Assembly: GCF_016545825.1 (NCBI RefSeq)
Contig: NC_052619.1
Coordinates: 28,497,803 to 28,561,802, forward strand
Direction: 5' to 3'
Length of the DNA: 64,000 nucleotides
Origin: Eucalyptus grandis
Taxonomy: Eukaryota; Streptophyta; Magnoliopsida; Myrtales; Myrtaceae
Both the position numbers and the translations under genes were made by a program. Within the stretch, counting starts at the first letter, position 1. Each line of letters opens with the position of its first letter. The notes beneath the pieces are model-generated. The model did no database searches and was not told the origin of the DNA. It saw only the letters and a program-made list of their open reading frames with translations. Below are positions 40,622-52,714 of this stretch, piece after piece.

Positions 40622-43600
40622 ATGGCAGCTTCCGAGGTGACAACTTCACTCGTGATCGACAAGTTGCAACACAGACTCTCCGAGAGAGAAATTCTCTCCT
40701 CTGGATTACCAGATCAAATCAATACGGCTGTTAGTCATCTCCAGACAATCTTAACCACCTTGAAGTTACTGCAATCTGGCACCGACAACGACCAGCAAAG
40801 CGGCGACCATGGATCTGGCCTCCTAGGTCTAGCTCGAGATGCTGCGGACTGTGCCGATAAGTTCCTCCTGGGTGCATCACGACACTTGATGTCCCGTAAG
40901 GGCCGCCTCATGAAAATGTGGGCATTAGTCCGCTTCATGTCGCTCAGGATACGCGTACACGCCTCCGGAAGAAAGGAACTCGATTTCATCACCAGAGTTC
41001 AGAAATTGTCCACTCACCTGTCTCAAATGCAATATCTGCCTCCTTATGATCTGTTTACTCTTGAGGGAAACGCTTCATCGAGGAATATGCATCGAGGGAA
41101 GGTACGTTGGAATGGGAAGGTTGAGTCTGACATTGTGGGGCGTGAAGATGAAGAGTGCGAGCTCCTAGCTCGGTTGACCTTGAAAGATGGCGATCAGGAC
41201 GCGTTGAGACTTCGCGTAATTCCGGTGGTGGGAGAAGAAGCCATCGGCAAGACGGCTCTCGTGAGGAGTGTGTACAACAGACTCGAGATAGATCATAGCT
41301 TCCAATGCCGCGTCTGGGTTCATGTTCCCAAAAAATTCGCCTTGAAAGATCTCTTGGTGGAGATACTGAAGCAAACACCTGTGCAAGAACTGAAGGAGCA
41401 CAAAAAAAATATATACCTGAAAGAGATCCTTCACAAGACCTTGATGGAATTGAGGTACCTCATCGTGTTTGACGATTTGCAAGACGCCAGGGACATGGAC
41501 GTCCTCATGAACCTCCTCCTAGACTCAAGGAATGGAAGCAGAGTCATCATCACCACTCGGGATCCTGAAATCCCATCAATTATAGACCATTGGGCTTCTC
41601 CTCTCGAGTTGCACCAATTAGATGCAGACCAGAGCGAGCTCTTGTTGAAGGAATGCGGCTCCATTAGTGAAGACTCGGGGCTCAAAGCAAGTATTCTGAG
41701 CAAGTGCAGTGGCTCTCCTCCTAGGATTTTGCTGCTCGGAGGACTTGCGGTGGCGAGCGGTCATTCTTCTCCTGCCAGGGTCGACCAGCTCGCTGATAAT
41801 CCCAGGCTCTGCGATATCGTGTCCTTGAGCTACCACAAATTGCCTAACTTGCTCAAGCCCTGTTTGCTTTACTTGTGCCTCTTTCCCAAAGACTCGGACA
41901 TCTCGACAAGGAGGCTCTTCCGGCTATGGCATGCCGAAGGATTGGTCCCAGTGCTCGAGTTCACGGCCATGGAGTGCTTCGAAGAATTGGTTGGTCGAAA
42001 CTTGGTTCATGTGGTGAGGCGTAGGAAGCAGAGTGAAAAGCCCAAATCTTGCCGTGTGCCTAGTTTCCTACACGATTTCTTGTGCGAGATGGCAACGCGA
42101 CTCGCACTACTTCAGATCCATTCGGACACCAAGGGCCCTAATCATGGTGAAGAATCTAAGCTTGTTAATGGCTGCTCATGGATTGTCAAGCATCAGGAAT
42201 CTCAGAAGAGTGCTGAGACAGGGGATCATTGCCCCGGAAACATCCATCTCCGACACATCCGTTCCTACGTAACCTTCAAAACGCAGAAGCAGGGGACTCG
42301 TTCAAGGGAAGTGGAAGAGCTGCTTCGGCCCTTGATTTCAAAGGGAGACTGCGGTCTGCTCAGGGTGCTCGATCTGGAGAGGACTTACAAGCCGTTGCTT
42401 CCGGACGAACTTGGCAATGTACTGCTGAACTTGAGGTACTTGGGATTGCGATGGACGGTCCTTGATTCAATCCCTGAATCAGTTGGGAACATGTCCCGCC
42501 TTGAGACATTGGATCTGAAGCACACTAACGTTAGCAAATTGCCGAGTTCAATTTGGAAGGTGAAGTCCCTCCAGCACCTGTACATGAACGAGGTTTGCTT
42601 CGATAAGTCCACCAGTGGTGGTAGCTTGAGCAATCTCCAAACCTTGTGGGGCTTATATATTGGATCTGCTAAGAGTCCCATGCTTGATGTGCTTAGGAAA
42701 TTGACCAGGCTCGAGAAATTGGGTTTGACGTGTGATTCTCCAGTGATGAAGAAAGCAACCGAGTGCATTTTGAAGCTCACGAAGCTTGAATGCCTAAAGC
42801 TGAGATCGAGGGATGTCTTCGGTCAACCCTCAGATCTCAACTTGAGTGACATGAGTGGAGTCGAGCTGATTTCGGACTTGTACTTGCTCGGGAGCCTCCC
42901 TAAGCGACACGGCCAGGACGTCCTTGAGGGCTCGCCTCAGCGAGGCGGCTTGGAGCTCCTTCCTCGGAACCTGAAAATCCTTACCTTGTCGATGTCAGGA
43001 CTAGATGCTGATTCGATGCCGGTACTAGCAAAGCTCGAGGGCTTGGAAATGCTCAACTTTTTTGCAGGCTCTTATACTGGTCAAGTGTTGGATTTTCGCG
43101 TTCGCAAAGATTCATTCCCACGCCTTCGCATCCTCAAATTGTGGAAGTTGGAGAAAGTTAGAAAAGCTTATGTAGACGAAACCGCTCTTTGTTGCCTGGA
43201 AGACCTGGAGATCAAGAACTGTGGACTAACTTCTATTGATTCATTGAATCATATTGAATCCCTGAAACAAATTAGTTTGATTAAAGTGAAGGAAGAATTG
43301 GCGACGAACATGAAAGCCACATTGACCGCAAAACTATTCATCAATGGGAAGCAATTGGCGACCTCTCGTTCTTCCCGAGAAGTATTCATCAAAGAGAAGC
43401 AATTGGTACCTCCTCCTCCTCCTTCTGCGCAGGTAATAGTTCATCATCTATACGCTCTGTTTTTAGCACCTTGATTAAATTTATATGCTCTGTTTTCGTA
43501 CATTTCCTCGTAAAAATTGTTGCATATTCGATATTCACGTGACTATTCTTTTTCTTCAATGTATATAACATAAGTAATTTGTTCTTTTCTATCCAAATAT

Positions 43601-43622
43601 GCAGGCAACCCAAGATAATTGA
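40622..43622 (+). CDS. CC-NB-LRR disease-resistance-type protein (NLR)
   Basis: The uninterrupted frame from the ATG at 40622 gives 950 codons to 43474. A better model splices CAG/GTAATA at 43432/43433 to TATGCAG at 43604, adding ATQDN and ending at a TGA at 43620-43622 (942 residues). Residues 1-165 are a helical coiled-coil-type domain. The NB-ARC region runs from about 170 to 490: P-loop VVGEEAIGKTALV (202-214; the classical GMGGxGKTT is altered), kinase 2 YLIVFDDLQD (279-288; DDLQ instead of DDVW), RNBS-B GSRVIITTRD (305-314), a degenerate GLPL (SGSPPRILLLGGLA, 364-377), RNBS-D CLLYLCLFPKD (414-424) and LHDF in place of MHD (483-486). Leucine-rich repeats follow from about 570 (LRVLDLERTY, LRYLGLRWT, LETLDLKHTNVSKLP). 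NLRs are intracellular immune receptors that bind ADP/ATP and trigger defence. The altered motifs suggest a non-signalling or helper/decoy-type member, which is inference. Confidence 0.9.
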
Positions 43623-44070
43623 CGAGAAATGGACGTGAATCACGGTCGTTCCTCTTTTCCAGACATTGTCGTACTTCTTTTCTTGATATCTTTTGATGTC
43701 ATCGTGTATTGCAAATTAAATTCGACATTTGAAGTGTTCCAGAAAAAAGATTGGAGTTCGCAAAAGATTTTCAGTGAGGATCCCAATTTTAAAGTAGACA
43801 CATCCTGTAATATTATATTTTTATTTTTTTGTGAGAATGTAATCTTTTATTTACACAAGCTATTTTTGATGCATGCTATTTATGAATTTGAATTTATAGC
43901 TACCGTGAAGGGCACCCCATACCTGATATTGATCAGCCAAATCACTGGAGCTACATTTGGTCATTTAAACATTTTTACTGGATATGGTAAAGATATGATG
44001 GGATTTTGAATTTCCTATCTAATGTTTGATAATATCCATATATAATATGGATGCTGATAGAATATTATCT
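43623..44070. other. Intergenic stretch between the NLR and the LINE
   Basis: A frame at 43629-44009 is AT-rich and unrecognised; I regard it as chance. It includes the 3' UTR of the NLR gene. Confidence 0.5.
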
Positions 44071-44595
44071 AAATAAGTGTTTGGCGGGTTGCCGCAGAGA
44101 GTGGTCCTAGTCAATTCCTGTGCCTACTCGCCTCTGCGAGTTTTCTCTCTACCTCATGGTAGCGTCTCCCTCCCTCTTTTACAAACCCTAAACCCTAAAT
44201 CACTGGTGTTCTTCCGTAATCAATCACCAATCTCCTGAGTTTTCTCTCCCCAGGCTCCAAAACGGAAAATCAAACAAAAAATGTTACTTCTAAGTAATAC
44301 GGTTGGAATCCTCCTCAGCGACTTTCTGGGTGATTCTGGATTCCATCGGTTGGGATGATCTTGCACGAAAGCATCGCACAGGTGGAGTGTTGATCGTTGC
44401 TCTGAGTTCTGATTTTCAATAGATTATCAATATATCTTCGCTGCTTCCGTTTGTTTTCATTTTGAGTTGCTGCTTTGCCGATGAGATTGGAGTGGTAGAG
44501 GTCAGGATCTGGAAATAGATGAAGTTGGGTTTTCTTGGGGATGTCGGTAGTCTAGCTCTGATCCTCCCTAGAAAAGCGATTGACAGTTAGTGAAA

Positions 44596-45811
44596 ATGGA
44601 AAGTAAAGAAGAAAATGAGATGAGAGTGGCTGCCTTATGCAAAAGCCTTGGGCACCTGTGGTCTGAGGAAGATGTAGTTGAAGTATCTGCTGAAATACCC
44701 CTACAAAAAAGAGAGGAATGTCGACGAATGGCAAACTGTACTCCAAACCCAATGTAAACTATCCTGCCTTCATCACTACAATGAAGAAAGTATGGAAAAC
44801 AGAAAGGGTTACATGCTCTCAAAAGGAACCAGGGCATTTCACATTCGTTTTTCAATCGGAGGAGGAAAAACAGCGTGTAATGAGGAATTCACCTTGGTCA
44901 TATTCTACCAATTTGCTCGTTCTGAAACAGTGTCTACCTGAAGTCCCTGAGCATTGCTATGAATTCACTAGGGCAGCTTTCTGGGTGCGCATTGGAGGAG
45001 TTCCCCCTGGTTGGAGAGTGGAGAGTAGACAAAGTGTTAACTGATCTGGGTAAAAGGATGGGAAGTGTTATAGAAGTTCAACTCGACTCAACAAATAATG
45101 TTCAAAACAGAGGTGGTAGAGTTAGAGTTGAAATCGATTTGACCTTACCTTTGAAATCGGGGGCTATTCTGGATATCGGTAACAATTGGCTATAGGTGGA
45201 ATTCAAGTACGAGCGTCTCCCACATTACTGTTTCTCTTGTGGCAGAATTGGGCACTATGCAATTGACTGTCTTGAAGTTCCATATGCAACTTCACCCTGG
45301 GCAATGAACAAAAAAGGGTTATATGGACCCTGGCTGAAGGCAAAGACCGGTGATCACAGCCCTTACTGGGATGCTTTCTATGGGAAAATGGAGGAGAAGT
45401 TTGAAGTGGAAGAGATAGTACCTGTACCACCCACCCAACTTAGTGGAATGGACTTTATTGCTCGAGAGGCAGCATCTGATATGCAAATTGTAGCCTGCAG
45501 CAAAAACGATCGAAAGCAGTCCAGAACAGGAGATAAGCCCAAGAAATGTACCTACTTGCAAAGAGAAGACCGAGATCGTGGAAAACAAGTATTATGCCCC
45601 CGAATCCCAAAAACCACTTTGTTATCAAAAGTTGGGAAAGCAAAAAAAGAATATGAAAGTACAAAAGGCAAAAAAACAGAAATGCATACCAGAAACATCT
45701 CCTCTCCTCACAGATGATGCAGACCTTCTGGAGACCCCGGTGAAGTTGATCAAAGATGGATACGAGTGGGCTTTGGTGGCTAGCCCTAATAAGCCACCAC
45801 TGAAGCCATGA
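44596..45811 (+). pseudogene. LINE ORF1 (DUF4283 and zinc-knuckle RNA-binding protein), broken
   Basis: The ATG at 44596 begins MESKEENEMRVAALCKSLG. The frame shifts near 44745-44760 into NYPAFITTMKKVWKTERV, FTFVFQSEEEKQRVMRNSPW and FWVRIGGVPPGW, the DUF4283 domain of plant LINE ORF1 proteins. It shifts again near 45015 and meets a TAG at 45193-45195 just before VEFKYERLPHYCFSCGRIGH, which contains a CX2CX4HX4C knuckle (CFSCGRIGHYAIDC, 45234-45275). The last part, after a further shift near 45600-45690, ends LVASPNKPPLKP with the TGA at 45809-45811. That stop overlaps the start of ORF2 as ATGA, an arrangement suited to termination-reinitiation. Confidence 0.85.
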
Positions 45812-48800
45812 AAATCGTTAGTTGGAATTGTCAGGGGCTGGGCAACCCCGACAATCCAGGAACTAAGAGCTCTAATAGCTCTCGAAAGGCCCAGTTTACT
45901 TTTTCTCATGGAGACAAAAAATAAAGCAACTATGGTGGAAAAGGTCTGCAAAAAGCTTCAATTCCAGAACCTCTACTTAGTTAATCCAACAGGAATAGCG
46001 GGGGGACTGGCTATCATGTGGCAAGAGGAAATTGCATTAAAGGTGCAAGCTAGTTCATAACAGTTCATAGATGTGAAGTGTACTGACCTTGAAAGTAGAC
46101 AAATTATGTAGATAACTTTTGTCCATGCCTCTACTGATTTTGGGGAGCGTATGACCTTATGGCAACTGTTGGGAACTCTTAAACCTCCAATTTCTATTCC
46201 ATGGATTTGTATGGGAGATTTTAATGAGATGCTGTATGTATGGGAGAAAGTGGGGAAAAAAGAAGCAGACAACAGCAGAATTGTAGCATTCAGAAACATG
46301 CTTAATGATCTATCCCTAATGGATGTAGATAGCCACGGATGTGCATATACATGGGCTAATAACAGGGAGGGGGCAGAGTTGGTCAAAAAGCGACTCGATA
46401 GAGTGCTCTGTACTTTAGAGTGGCAAGTTACCTTTTATGAAGCAGAAGTCCAGGCACTTCCAGCCATCGAATCAGACCACAGCCCTCTTGTCCTTCGACT
46501 GTACCCTGGAGTAAAGAAGAGGAAGAAACAGTTCAAATTGGAAGCCTTCTGGACAGACCATGCAGAATATCAGGAAGTTATCCAGCAAGTATGGGCCGAA
46601 AAACCAATTCAAATTTCCTCTTTCTCAGAGAAATTATGGAAGACATCACAAGTATTATCTAAGTGGAGCAAAGAGAAGTTTGCTAATGCTTATAAACAGG
46701 TCAAATAGCTTAATCAAGCCTTAACAGAAATTACAAATCAAACAACTCAGCATACGAGTAAGAAGCAAGTGCAGAACATCATCTGTCAAATAGAAACACT
46801 GAGAAAACAGGAAGAGTAGTTCTGGGGAATGAGATCACGCATCAAATGGTTATATTGGGGAGACAAAAACACCAGATTTTTCCATGCTACAACAATCAAA
46901 AGGAGGCAGCAAAACCGTATTACTATGCTGCAATTAGAAGATAATAGCTGGTGCAGAGATCCCACGATTCTACGAAACATATCCGGTCTTTCTATGAGAA
47001 TTTATATAGGACGAGGGTCCAAGAAATTACCAACTGTCCTAAACCAATGCTCATCCCCAATAACAGAGACTATAAATGAAGAACTGGTGGCAGTACCTTT
47101 ATTGGAGGAAATTCAAGCAGCTGTTTTTCAATTGGGAGCTTTCAAAGCCCCTGGCCCTGACGAATTCAATGGTATTTTCTACCAACAATCATGGGAAACT
47201 ATAAACACTGACCTGATGCAGCTAGTCCAGGATTTCTTTCAGAAGAGCATTCTTGATCCCTGACTCAACCAAACCCACATTGCTTTGATTCCTAAAGTTA
47301 AATGCCCTGAAAATATCATTCAATACAGACCAATTAGTCTGTGCAACTTCAGTTATAAAGTCATCTAAAAAATCCTAGCAAACAGACTAAAGAAGTGGTT
47401 GCCACTTATCATTGAACCAAAGCAGAGTGCTTTTGTTCAGGGGAGGCAAATTCAGGACAATATCTTCATAGTACAGGAAGTTCTGCACCAACTGCGCATA
47501 ACAAAAAAGAAGAAAAAACATCAGGCCATCTTGAAGCTTGATATGCAGAAAGCATATGACAGGATTGAATGGGATTTTGTGAGGGATAGTATGATGCACA
47601 TGGGTTTTAGGGCTAAATGGGTCTCCTTAATTATGCAATGTATATCAACAGTTACTTTCAGCGTGAAATTCAATGGAGAACCTACCTCCTTCTTTCATCC
47701 TTCGCAAGGACTCAGACAAGGTGATCCACTCTCACCCTATATCTTCATTCTGATGTCCAATGTGTTGACCTGGCTGATGAAAAAAGCATTAGCAGATGGT
47801 AGAATCAAAGGCATACAGATAAATAGATATTGCCCTAAGCTGTCACATCTGATGTTTGCCGATGATGTCATATTTTTTCTGGATGGAACTCTTACAGAAT
47901 GCCAGAATCTAGCACAAATACTTAACCGATATTGCTATGCTACGGGTCAAGCAATTAATTTAAACAAATCAGGGGTTTATTTTAGTGGTAAATGCCCAGC
48001 ATTATTAAAACGCAACTTGGCCACAGAATTGAGGGTCCCTGTTCTATAGACAACAGGAAAATATTTGGGCATACCTACCGAGTGGGGTCAATCCAAGAAA
48101 GAGCCGTTTGCATGGATTCGACGCCGAGTAAATTCAAAGTTAGAAGGATGGAAAGAAAAATTACTTACAAAGGCAGGAAAGGAAGTATTAATAAAAAGTG
48201 TTGTGCAATCCCTACCTACCTATGCAATGTCCATATTCAAGCTGCCCGTGTCTATCTGCAGATCCATAGAAAAACGAATCGCGTCATTTTGGTGGCAGAA
48301 AGGTGATGCTAAAAGAGGGATGCACTAGAAAAGCTGGGAAGTCTTGAAAACTCGAATGGATACAGGTGGACTTGGTTTTAAAGATCTGATTACCTTTAAT
48401 AGAGCCATGCTAGGCAAGCAAACCTGGAGGTTAACTAATTCCCCTTCGGCCCTATGGAGCAGAGTGCTGAAAGGGATCTACTTTCCCAATGGTGGACAGC
48501 TGCTAAGGGACACTGGCCATCATGGGGCTGGCAAAGTTTAATGCTTGGCAGAGACACAATAAAAAACAACATCGAATGGTCGAAGGGACGGGAACTCTAT
48601 TCGTATCTGAGAAGACAGATGGCTTTCACAAGGAATTATAGGCGGTCAAGCAAACCAAACAGAGCCTATTTTAGTGTCTGAATTGATAAATGCAGAATCT
48701 AGAGAATGGAAACAACAGACAATCCATCAGCTCTACGAAGAAACTATTGCTAACGAGATATTAGCAATGCCCCTAAGCCAACAATCCAAGCCAGATTCGC

Positions 48801-49939
48801 TCATATGGACAGGCAACAGAACAGGGCAATACTCTGTCAAGAGTGGATACAACAGAGCCATTGTAACAACAAGCAGATCAGATCAGAACCGACCCTCCTG
48901 TTCTTTTCAGCCACCACGTACCTTATGGACTCAAATCTGGAGTCTTGATGCGCCACCAAAGGTTCGTTCCTTCCTTTGGAGCCTCTGTCAAAACGCTCTT
49001 CCTACGAGAGAGAACCTGTATAAAAGGAAAATTATTCAAGACCCATTATGCCCGTTCTGCCACTCTAGCATCGAAACTACAGAGCACCTCTTCTTCTTAT
49101 GTAAATGGACAAAGAAAATATGGGATGACCCGAGATTTGAAGGGATCAGACCTAATAGCAGTATTAAACGAACATATCAGTGGATCTTCAATGCTTTTAG
49201 AAGCGATCAGTTCTCACCTGCTCGAGAGCTCACTGGTATGCTTCTGTGGAACATCTGGAAGGTGAGAAATAACTGGATTTTTCGAGCAAAAGATCCTAGA
49301 CCAGCAGATCTACTGATTTCGGCACAAGAACAACATATCTCTTTCAGTCGAGGCAAATAGAAACAAAATGCACGACCACTCAAACGAGACAAACCTGATC
49401 AATGGCAACCTCCGGAAGGGCAGGATCTGAAGCTAAACGTCGATGCGACATGGTGTTCAGGCGAATTTCTGTGTTCCGTGGCTGGAGTCGTGCGCGATTC
49501 GTCTGGAAGAGCTCTCGAAGGCTTTGCATCCACGGCTAGGGTTTCTTCGTCAAATGAAGCGGAAGCCGAGGCGATTTTACACGGGATCTTATATACCCGG
49601 GAACTCCAGTTGCCACACGTGAGAGACTTTGGAAGTCGAACTGTGAAGTGGTCGATAGAAAGCGGCTGTTCAGTGGTGGTAGATATGGTAATGGGCCGGG
49701 CCGAACCTTCATGGAATCTAAAAGTAATTGTGCAGCGTTGTAGGAGTGCACTAATCCAAAGCAACAATATCACGGTGATCCATTGCCCACGCGAAGCAAA
49801 TGCCGCAGCAGATTGGCTTGCACGGAATCATCGGCTACATAATCTCCCTCGTAATTGGTTGACTTCACCCCCGTTTTCTCTAAGGAATATTTTATGTGCA
49901 GATCTTTCTCTATCCGTGTTATGTAAGACTCTTCCTTAA
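45808..49939 (+). pseudogene. LINE ORF2: endonuclease, reverse transcriptase, RNase H; broken
   Basis: Starts MKIVSWNCQGLGNP (45808), the first motif of the apurinic-type endonuclease, then shifts frame near 45850. Endonuclease motifs ICMGDFNEML and ESDHSPLVL (about 46206 and 46468) follow. Reverse transcriptase shows PISLCNFSYKV, QSAFVQGRQIQDN, LKLDMQKAYDRIEWDF, SQGLRQGDPLSPYIF and the catalytic FADDV (about 47855-47869). Next come the zf-RVT segment (PKVRSFLWSLCQNALPTREN, CPFCHSSIETTEHLFFLC) and RNase H (LNVDATWCSG, EAEAEAILHGI, REANAAADWLAR), ending at 49939. In-frame stops at 46706, 46817, 47261, 47366, 48047, 48326 and 49358 and a shift near 48490 break it. Confidence 0.92.
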
Positions 49940-49995
49940 TCAGTAATAGATCGTTCTCTTTTGACCAAAAAAATAAAAAATAAATAAGTGTTTGG

Positions 49996-52578
49996 TGTTC
50001 ATTGTCAAAACTGGATTGGACGTTAAAAAAGATCTTTAAGCATGGTTTCACGACTTCATCGCCCAAGCCCGCCACTACCACCTCTGCCGTCTCGAGAAGC
50101 ACGTCATGCCGCCTCCACTCCAGCCCATATCGTCATCATGGCCTTTCTCTGTCCCTCCGTCGTCCCCCTTCTCTTTACATTGTCCTTCTTTATCACGCGC
50201 CCGTCATCCATCCTCTCTGCCTTGTTGTCGCTGCCATCAAGAGGGCGAGGTGGCGACCACGACGAGCCCTAGACCTGGGGCTTAGATCGAGCATGAGCCT
50301 CAAATTTCAGTTTGTCCGTGCTCGATCCTTGCCATCGGCTCCACCTCGGCTTGGTGGTGCTCAAGGTTGACCGGAGATGAGGTTGAGGCTGCACGTGGTG
50401 GAGCTGTAAACGAGTCTAAGGCGATTCCAATCGGGGTCGAGGGCGGCGGCGGCAAGCCAATGGCGAGAAGACAGGTCAATTGAGAGGAGCAGATATGGTG
50501 TGCCCATGTGAACAGTCGACGGAAGGTGGTTGAGGTCTCTCAAAGACATAAGATATAGAAGAGCCCAAGTGACGCGAAGAATGAGAGGGAGAAAAGAAGC
50601 TCAGATTCTGAGACTTCAGAAATTAGAGCGGGAAAAGGTTGAAGAAGAAGAGGAGAGTGACGATAGGAAGAAAGTGAGGCTGTGGCCCAAGATTGTGTCC
50701 CACCTAGATTTTTTTAATCCGAACTAATTTAGTTATATCTGGAATTTGTGTTACATGAAACACCGGATAGGATAAAAGTTATCCTATCTAGAGTTCTATT
50801 CAAACCACCAAGCACAGCCTGTAGTATAACATTGAGCAACTTGGTTCCAGACCTCTTTGCTGGTCTCAGACCTTCCAAATTGAAGATGAATGGATGGAAC
50901 AGAGGTGTTGTGAATCCATTGGATGATATGATGATTCATATTGTCCCAATCTTCCAGTCATTACAACATATTTTTCGGCAGCCTGTGTAGGATCTGCGAT
51001 ATCTCTTGCACATATCATATCACCACGGTTTCCTTCCCTTCAAGAAGGTACGCATAGCTTCAACCCACAAAATATTATTAGACCCATTTATAACAGTCTG
51101 TATGGGCTGCGAGATCTTTGACTTGTCCATTCTTCACAAAATAATAAGCATAAAAAAAGAGAAACTCAATGTTAAACGTTGAGTCAACAAAAACCAACCT
51201 CAAATTTGGAAAGAGCACCATGAAAACCTCAGGAACCAAAATAGGATGACCTGGTCAGTCAAAGTCGAATAGGTCCAGTCAACGGGGTCTGAATACCGTT
51301 GATGCGGTGTTGCTGAAGTGGCATTGTTTATGTTACTCTGCTTACGTGGTGCCGTCAAGTGCTGACGTGGCAGATGACGTGCCACAGCCATAGCAATTAT
51401 GTGGAGGCACATATCTGATGAAGGGTAGACAGTTGATGCAAGCGTGTGCAATGCGTGGATCGCATGATCTGATGAACTCAAGACCCGACACAGCGCGAGG
51501 GCGTGTGTTTTTTTTAGGTGGGGGGGGTTTGGGATGGTCCTCTCATCGTCAACTTGAGCAATGACTTCGTCGGCAGCTAATCTGTCGATTGGTGGCGGTT
51601 TTGTGGTGGCTGGCGTGATGGGTGTGGCTAAAGTAGACAGGTGGTCCTCCAAGTCGAGAGAAATTGGTTGTGGCCGTGACTTGGCCGCCGGGACACGAGT
51701 GAGGACGGGAAGAAAGCGGCGGTGGATGACATGAAGTGCAAAATAGGGGGGAGCGACATGAGACCGGGGCGGTGGAGTGTGAACACTAGACAGAGGTCGT
51801 GGCGTTCGAACTTGGTGAGAAACTTCACACTTCTGAAATAACAGGCACGACTCTCGTTTTGTGTGTGTGATTTGTGCACCCAATTATTACAAGCGATGAG
51901 TTTGCACACTGCTAAATAGCTAAAGTATTGGCTCTAATACTTTGTCGGTAAAACCATTTTTCCTAATGGTAAAGTTGTTAGTAAATGAGCCAATAATGTG
52001 CTTCAGCATTTAACTTAGTACTTCCTCTAGCGTTTAAGGTTGTGTTACATCTGCAAGACAGGTTTTGGACGGCACCTCTTTAACACAATCAATAGCAGAA
52101 TAGGAATATAGGCATAATAACATTAATAATAAGCAGGAGCAAAATGAGAGTGTTAGGATTCGAACCATTAACCTATATTCTGATATAATGTTAGACAAAT
52201 CATATTTCCCAATAATGATATATGGCTTAATAGTTAGAAAGCTTTGAATAGCTCGGGCTGTGTTGTCTAGTTGCGACATATTTTGTCTAAGCAAACTTCT
52301 TGATTGGTAGCATAAAAATAGGGTTATGATGACAGGCTTACTAATCTCGAGCTTTTAGATCACAGGCGGTGTGGACAAATTATGACTCAAGATCGGGACC
52401 ACACACGTGTGCTTGTTTATTCTCACTCGCAATTACGGGCTGCAATTAGAAAAGGCATTCAAAATTAACAAAATGAAATTGTACCTCGTTCGATTAAATT
52501 GTGTTGCCAAATTTGACGTCCTTTGTTAAAGACCAAGACTTCTTCACTCCTTACTTTTTCAGTCTCAATCTATTAAAT
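49996..52578. other. Non-coding or undetermined DNA
   Basis: I see no supportable gene. GC-richer frames (50002-50370 plus, 51200-51883 minus, 227 codons) are Pro/Ser/Arg-rich or Thr/Pro/His-rich without recognised domains. The minus frame could be a relic of coding DNA but nothing identifies it. Confidence 0.45.
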
Positions 52579-52714
52579 CATTAGCAAAATGTTTATCTAC
52601 TCGTAGTCTAGCCTATGCATCTTGAGAGAGAGAGAGAGAACCACACTCGGCATTAGCAAAATGTTTATCTACTCGTAGTTTAGCATATGCATCTTGAGAG
52701 AGAGAGAACCACAC
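52579..52714 (+). repeat. Two-copy tandem duplication, about 70 bp
   Basis: CATTAGCAAAATGTTTATC ... GCATCTTGAGAGAGAG ... ACCACAC occurs at 52579-52650 and again at 52651-52714, with two substitutions and a shorter GA run. Confidence 0.9.

Larger units (their letters stand above)
44085..49981 (+). mobile_element. L1-type LINE (non-LTR retrotransposon), full span but inactive
   Basis: The element is bounded by a perfect 14-bp duplication AAATAAGTGTTTGG (44071-44084 and 49982-49995) and ends in an A-rich tail (about 49968-49981), as expected for target-primed reverse transcription. It has a 5' UTR (44085-44595), a gag-like ORF1 and an ORF2 with endonuclease, reverse transcriptase and a C-terminal RNase H domain; the RNase H is typical of many plant L1 elements. 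Stops and frameshifts in both ORFs make it incapable of autonomous movement. The 5' end is apparently not truncated, which is unusual for LINE copies. Confidence 0.93.

Noticed and set aside
51200..51883. 227-codon minus-strand frame
   Set aside because: No recognisable domain, Thr/Pro/His-rich, and no splice or promoter support. I kept it only as undetermined DNA.
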